From positions 3,348,001-3,412,000 of the forward strand of contig NZ_CP032487.1 in assembly GCF_004124235.1 (NCBI RefSeq): 64,000 bases of DNA, given 5' to 3'. Positions 60,132 through 64,000 of this stretch are shown one piece after another. The notes beneath the pieces were generated by a model. That model saw only the letters and a list, made by a program, of their open reading frames with translations, ran no database searches and had not been told where the DNA came from. The stretch is from Yersinia hibernica. Lineage in GTDB: Bacteria; Pseudomonadota; Gammaproteobacteria; Enterobacterales; Enterobacteriaceae. Position numbers and translations under genes: made by a program. Numbering within the stretch: position 1 is the first letter of the stretch; each line of letters begins with the position of its first letter.

Positions 60132-60217
60132 ATAGTGCAAATAATAAAGCCGATTATAGAGGCTTGCCGCCTAGATATTCAATGGCGACAATTTGTTACC
60201 TCTGGCAGCACCAATAT

Positions 60218-60240
60218 AAAGCGGGCCACGCCCGCTTTTT
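60218..60240 (-). terminator. Terminator between ispG and hisS
   Basis: AAAGCGGGC and GCCCGCTTT form a perfect 9-bp stem with a 3-base loop, 33 bases after the ispG stop, with T-rich sequence following on both strands. Confidence 0.8.
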
Positions 60241-60272
60241 TGTATTCATCGCTAACAAATGGCCCTGAATGC

Positions 60273-61397
60273 TTATTTATCATCCAGCATATTGATAACT
60301 ATTCGATTATTTGCATCAAGCATAGATGCCTTGGCCCGAATTTTAGCTTCCAACTGGTCAATCATCTTTTCGTTATCAAAACGCTCTTTCTGACGAACGC
60401 CATCTTCGTAGAAACCACTTTTGTTATGTGCACCTGTCACACCAATGGTCGACACCAATGCTTCGCCCGGCCCATTGACCACACAGCCAATGATAGACAC
60501 ATCCATGGGAGTAATCAGATCTTCTAACCGCTGCTCCAGCGCATTCACGGTGCCAATAACATCAAACTCTTGGCGAGAACAGGTTGGACAAGCAATAAAG
60601 TTGATGCCACGGGAGCGAATTCGCAGCGATTTAAGGATATCAAAGCCTACTTTAACTTCTTCCACCGGATCCGCCGCCAGCGAGATACGCAAAGTGTCGC
60701 CAATCCCCTCTGACAGCAACAAGCCCAACCCAATAGCCGATTTAACGGAACCACTGCGCGCACCACCGGCCTCAGTAATCCCCAAATGCAATGGGTTATT
60801 AATTTGTTTGGCTAATAAACGGTAGGAATTAACCGCCAGGAAAACATCGGAAGCTTTCACACTGACTTTAAACTGATCAAAATTAAGACGTTCGAGGATA
60901 TCAACATGACGCATCGCGGATTCAAGCAGGGCTTCCGGCGTAGGTTCGCCATATTTCTCCTGAATATCTTTCTCCAGCGACCCACCATTGATACCAATGC
61001 GGATAGGGATATTGTGATGACGAGCACAATCAACCACAGAGCGAATACGGTCTTCCGAACCTATATTGCCAGGATTAATTCGCAAGCAATCAACGCCGTA
61101 TTCCGCGACTTTCAGCGCAATCCGGTAATCAAAGTGGATATCGGCAACCAGCGGCACATTGGATTGCTGTTTGATTAACTTGAAAGCCTCAGCCGCATCC
61201 ATAGTGGGTACTGAGACCCGCACGATATCGACACCAACACGTTCCAATGCCTTAATTTGGGCAACAGTCGCATCGACATCCGTAGTCTTCGTATTGGTCA
61301 TCGATTGCACTGCTATCGGCGCACCATCACCAATGGGCACTTTACCGACGTAAATCCGAGTCGATTTACGGCGGATAATAGGGGATTCGTTATGCAT
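60273..61397 (-). CDS. ispG: 4-hydroxy-3-methylbut-2-enyl diphosphate synthase
   Basis: Fe-S enzyme of the MEP isoprenoid pathway that converts MEcPP to HMBPP. 374 aa. The TIM-barrel part starts [20 protein letters not shown] with [12 protein letters not shown]. The [4Fe-4S] ligands are the two Cys of [14 protein letters not shown] and the Cys of [14 protein letters not shown], which also holds the Glu/Pro-Gly-Glu ligand region. Ends [14 protein letters not shown]. On the same strand as rodZ, 121 bases downstream of it. Confidence 0.97.
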   Translation of the reverse strand: MHNESPIIRRKSTRIYVGKVPIGDGAPIAVQSMTNTKTTDVDATVAQIKALERVGVDIVRVSVPTMDAAEAFKLIKQQSNVPLVADIHFDYRIALKVAEYGVDCLRINPGNIGSEDRIRSVVDCARHHNIPIRIGINGGSLEKDIQEKYGEPTPEALLESAMRHVDILERLNFDQFKVSVKASDVFLAVNSYRLLAKQINNPLHLGITEAGGARSGSVKSAIGLGLLLSEGIGDTLRISLAADPVEEVKVGFDILKSLRIRSRGINFIACPTCSRQEFDVIGTVNALEQRLEDLITPMDVSIIGCVVNGPGEALVSTIGVTGAHNKSGFYEDGVRQKERFDNEKMIDQLEAKIRAKASMLDANNRIVINMLDDK

Positions 61398-61518
61398 TTA
61401 CACACTCTCCTTTACAGTCGTGTAGTTTTCGCAACCAAGTAGTCTTTCAAAACCATAATCTTTCACAAGACAATGGCTATTGGTTAGAACCACAGAGTTG
61501 TTGGTCAAAAACACAATA

Positions 61519-62532
61519 TTACTCTACACCGACAGTCAGGCGGGCTACGCGATTAGCCTTAATAAACTTACTCAAATCTACTGGGTTACCCTGATAAGTA
61601 ATCGTTAATGCGCTAGGTGCACCAATGGTCAGTTTATAGGGCGCTGTCCCTGATAGATTTAGGGTCGCGCCCCCTTTTTGGATACCGCTAAATAATGTTT
61701 TCCCACTTGCATCAACAACTTGCAACCAACAGTCAGCAGTGAAGTTCATCACTAATGAGCCGACTGATGATGCAGCCCCTGCCACTCCAGCAGCTGCTGT
61801 AGGTAAGGGGGATTGCGCGCTAGAAACATCAGGCAAAGGTGCCTGACTGGGCGAAACAACGGCAGAATCCGCTGCAGTTATTCCTTGAGAGGCTGTGGTG
61901 TCGGTACGATTATTTGCCGTATCCGCAGGTGCTGCACTGCTCGTCGCAGGCGCAGTACCATTTGCTGTTGGCGTGGATGGCTCGCTATTCGCAACCGGAG
62001 TGGTATCCGCAGCTACAGCAGCATTGCTATTATCATCCGCCAATGGCACAGATTGCCCACCATTTTGCGACAGTTGAGCAGAAGATTGATCAGCCATAGT
62101 GACTATTTCTGCTTGCTGCGCCTGATGATTTTGCCACCACCATGCCCCTGTTAGGCCTAACACAACCAACACAATAAGCCAGGTGAAACTCATCAACCAG
62201 CCATCACGTTTTTTATGCTTTTTACCTAATGAGAAGCTTTGCATCGGAGCAACTTTTGCCGCTCTGATTGGTGCTTGTTTTGCTAACATTGGCAGCAGTT
62301 CATCCTCAGGAAGATGAACCAATTTAGCGTAAGAGCGAATGTAACCACGGTGGAATGTCGAGGCGAGATTAGCTTGTGCTTTATCCTCCTCAATATCACG
62401 GATTGTGGATACTTTCAGACACAGACGTTCTGCAACCATCTGCTGAGTGAGCCCTAGTGATTCACGGGCTTGACGCAGGCGCACACCTGTCGTCTCTGGA
62501 ACAGTTTGATCTTGGGAGGCTTCAGTATTCAT
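61519..62532 (-). CDS. rodZ: Cytoskeleton protein RodZ
   Basis: Bitopic membrane protein that binds MreB and keeps rod shape. 337 aa. N-terminal Xre-type helix-turn-helix about residues 17-85 ([20 protein letters not shown]). Basic juxtamembrane part KKHKKRDG, membrane helix about 112-131 ([20 protein letters not shown]). A periplasmic linker very rich in Ala/Ser/Thr/Pro (about 165-245). C-terminal DUF4115 domain ([21 protein letters not shown], then [18 protein letters not shown]). The start overlaps the end of pilW by 11 bases. Confidence 0.95.
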   Translation of the reverse strand: MNTEASQDQTVPETTGVRLRQARESLGLTQQMVAERLCLKVSTIRDIEEDKAQANLASTFHRGYIRSYAKLVHLPEDELLPMLAKQAPIRAAKVAPMQSFSLGKKHKKRDGWLMSFTWLIVLVVLGLTGAWWWQNHQAQQAEIVTMADQSSAQLSQNGGQSVPLADDNSNAAVAADTTPVANSEPSTPTANGTAPATSSAAPADTANNRTDTTASQGITAADSAVVSPSQAPLPDVSSAQSPLPTAAAGVAGAASSVGSLVMNFTADCWLQVVDASGKTLFSGIQKGGATLNLSGTAPYKLTIGAPSALTITYQGNPVDLSKFIKANRVARLTVGVE

Positions 62533-63271
62533 TAGCTAGAAAATGCTGGTACTGTTTGGATTGTGGAAAACTTCGCGCAAGCTGCTTGCCATAGCGTTGT
62601 ACACTATCTTGACGGCCTGCTAGCGCGGCGAAACGAATTTGTAACCATAAACTTTCAGCACTGGCTGGCAGTATATGTTGATAAACATCCAGTAATAGTT
62701 GCGCCTGAGCGCGATTCCCTTCTCCAAAATACCGTTGAGCTTCTGCAAGCAGCGGCTCACCTTTGTCCGGATCATACTTCAGTGCCCGGCTTAAAAGCAC
62801 CCGGGCCTGCTCATTTTGATTCGCCCGCAAAAAGCAATATCCCGCGTTTTCCAGACTATCTGCAACCTGACCGTAATCGGGTGACAGCAGCGCTGCGCTA
62901 AACTGTTGTTGAGCCGGTATATACTGCCCTAAACTACACAGAAACGCACCGTAATTATTCAATACCGTGCCATTTCCCGGAGCCAGTTTCATCGCTTGCT
63001 GATAACGCTGCTCTGCCGCCGCGTTTTCGCCAATGCGCTGTTCATAAAATGCCATACCCAATTGAGCGCGATAATCCTGTGGATCCGCGGTTACAGCCTT
63101 CTCAAGATTCTGCCGCGCAGCATTCAAATCACCTTGCGCCAGATATTCTAAACCCAGTTGTAATCGCGTTTGCCCGGCGGCGGGTTGACTCACTTTTTCC
63201 GGCGATGAACCGGAGCAGCCAGTCAAAATCGTGGCCATCAGGCAAACTCTCCACAGTTTAGTCAGCTTCAT
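62522..63271 (-). CDS. pilW: Type IV pilus biogenesis/stability lipoprotein PilW
   Basis: TPR lipoprotein called PilW/PilF in type IV pilus systems, where it helps secretin assembly. 249 aa. Lipobox ILTGCSGS puts the lipid Cys at about residue 19. TPR repeats follow ([60 protein letters not shown]). Enterobacteria keep this gene between rlmN and rodZ even without an obvious pilus cluster nearby. The 11-base overlap with rodZ couples translation. Confidence 0.92.
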   Translation of the reverse strand: MKLTKLWRVCLMATILTGCSGSSPEKVSQPAAGQTRLQLGLEYLAQGDLNAARQNLEKAVTADPQDYRAQLGMAFYEQRIGENAAAEQRYQQAMKLAPGNGTVLNNYGAFLCSLGQYIPAQQQFSAALLSPDYGQVADSLENAGYCFLRANQNEQARVLLSRALKYDPDKGEPLLAEAQRYFGEGNRAQAQLLLDVYQHILPASAESLWLQIRFAALAGRQDSVQRYGKQLARSFPQSKQYQHFLANEY

Positions 63272-63428
63272 GCTTTCTCAATTATCCTTGTATGTGAAGA
63301 TAAGTACCGATATCAGGTACTCATGTTATTCCCATTACTGACGTTTGAATAACCTTTTCAGCCTCGATTACTCAACAAATTATAAGTTGAATAACAAATA
63401 GTTATATGCCGTTAGTTGGCATTAAGAA

Positions 63429-64000
63429 TCAGACTGCTTTAATGGCGATAGGTTCACCCGCCATTTTCTTTTTCAGCGTCCGTTTAGTGCGGTCAATAAC
63501 TTCGCCTGCCAGTTGACCACATGCCGCATCAATATCATCGCCACGAGTTTTACGCACTATGGTGGTAAAACCGTATTCCATCAATACCTTAGAGAAACGA
63601 TCCACCCGGCTGTTGGAGCTACGGCCATAAGGCGCTCCTGGGAATGGGTTCCATGGAATCAAGTTAATCTTACACGGCGTGTCTTTCAAACATTCAGCCA
63701 GTTGATGCGCTTGCTCGGTGCTATCATTGATGTGATCCAGCATAACGTATTCAACCGTAACTCGCCCACCATTGGCATTAGATTTTGCCAAATACCGACG
63801 TACCGCCGCGAGGAAAGTTTCAATATTATATTTACGGTTAATTGGCACAATTTCATCGCGGATATCATCCGTCGGCGCATGCAACGAGATAGCCAGTGCA
63901 ACATCAATCATGTCACCCAACTTATCCAGTGCCGGAACCACACCTGAAGTGGACAATGTCACGCGGCGTTTGGATAGACCAAAGCCAAAATCGTCCATCA
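63429..64000 (-). CDS. rlmN: 23S rRNA/tRNA adenine-C2 methyltransferase RlmN (5'-truncated)
   Basis: Radical-SAM enzyme that methylates C2 of A2503 in 23S rRNA and A37 in some tRNAs. Only the C-terminal ~190 residues are in the window; the frame is open to base 64000, so the internal Met at 63998 is not the start. Seen are [60 protein letters not shown] and the C-terminal Cys of [12 protein letters not shown] that forms the methyl-Cys intermediate. The radical-SAM CxxxCxxC lies upstream outside the window. pilW is 157 bases downstream. Confidence 0.96.
   Translation of the reverse strand, partial: MDDFGFGLSKRRVTLSTSGVVPALDKLGDMIDVALAISLHAPTDDIRDEIVPINRKYNIETFLAAVRRYLAKSNANGGRVTVEYVMLDHINDSTEQAHQLAECLKDTPCKINLIPWNPFPGAPYGRSSNSRVDRFSKVLMEYGFTTIVRKTRGDDIDAACGQLAGEVIDRTKRTLKKKMAGEPIAIKAV

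Noticed and set aside
61813..62154. Several plus-strand frames opposite rodZ
   Set aside because: They mirror the repetitive Ala/Ser/Thr/Pro linker of RodZ and have Arg/Cys-rich composition without signals.

Overview
The window is a chromosomal segment of an enterobacterium, most likely a Yersinia. The housekeeping genes are close to Escherichia coli (guaBA, xseA, der, bamB, yfgM, hisS, ispG, rodZ, pilW, rlmN; yegE/dgcE, yegD, mdtABCD-baeSR-yegP-yegQ-cyaR-yegS), but the order between blocks differs. There are several ERIC-type intergenic repeats, and a second Pst-like permease set lies next to ppk-ppx. The complete sorbitol (srl/gut) operon argues against the pestis/pseudotuberculosis complex and for the enterocolitica-like group. 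This species-level statement is inference; genus level is reasonably firm. No rRNA, tRNA, CRISPR array, integrase, transposase or prophage was seen.

Layout. 1-1,280: end of purN, then speG. 1,345-6,280: a minus-strand pstC-pstA-pstB set with unusually long permeases, preceded by a PhoB-box-like array and lacking pstS and phoU; it is divergent from ppk-ppx (6,279-9,915), so phosphate uptake and polyphosphate turnover sit together. 10,024-11,850: yfgG and mgtE, with an ERIC element just before mgtE. 12,007-16,790: dgcE (MASE1-PAS-GGDEF-degenerate EAL) and the Hsp70-like yegD. 17,308-22,306: a four-gene chaperone-usher fimbrial operon (pilin, chaperone, usher, tip protein). 22,679-33,828: mdtABCD-baeSR, an RND/MFS efflux operon with its own two-component system and a BaeR-like box upstream. 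33,928-37,386: yegP, trhP (yegQ) with an FNR-like site upstream, the sRNA CyaR, and the lipid kinase yegS. 37,767-42,954: srlAEBD-gutM-srlR-gutQ, with a perfect inverted repeat overlapping a CRP-like half-site in front of srlA. 43,023-44,788: a periplasmic lysozyme inhibitor (Ivy family) and an unrecognised conserved-looking gene. 44,814-45,840: thiD under a TPP riboswitch, with an apparent 32-codon leader ORF between them that overlaps the thiD start. 46,127-48,884: an AT-rich patch holding two orphan genes, one a secreted Cys-rich protein with crystallin-like and lectin-like segments. 49,144-64,000: mostly minus-strand core genes guaA, guaB, (xseA on +), yfgJ, an AEC transporter, der, bamB, yfgM, hisS, ispG, rodZ, pilW and the end of rlmN.

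Most is core chromosome. The less ordinary parts are the extended Pst permeases with a periplasmic propeller-like domain, the riboswitch/leader-ORF arrangement at thiD, the AT-rich patch at 46-49 kb, the FNR-like site before the oxygen-independent tRNA hydroxylation gene, and a family of short hairpin repeats that recur in spacers and in one case supply a ribosome binding site.
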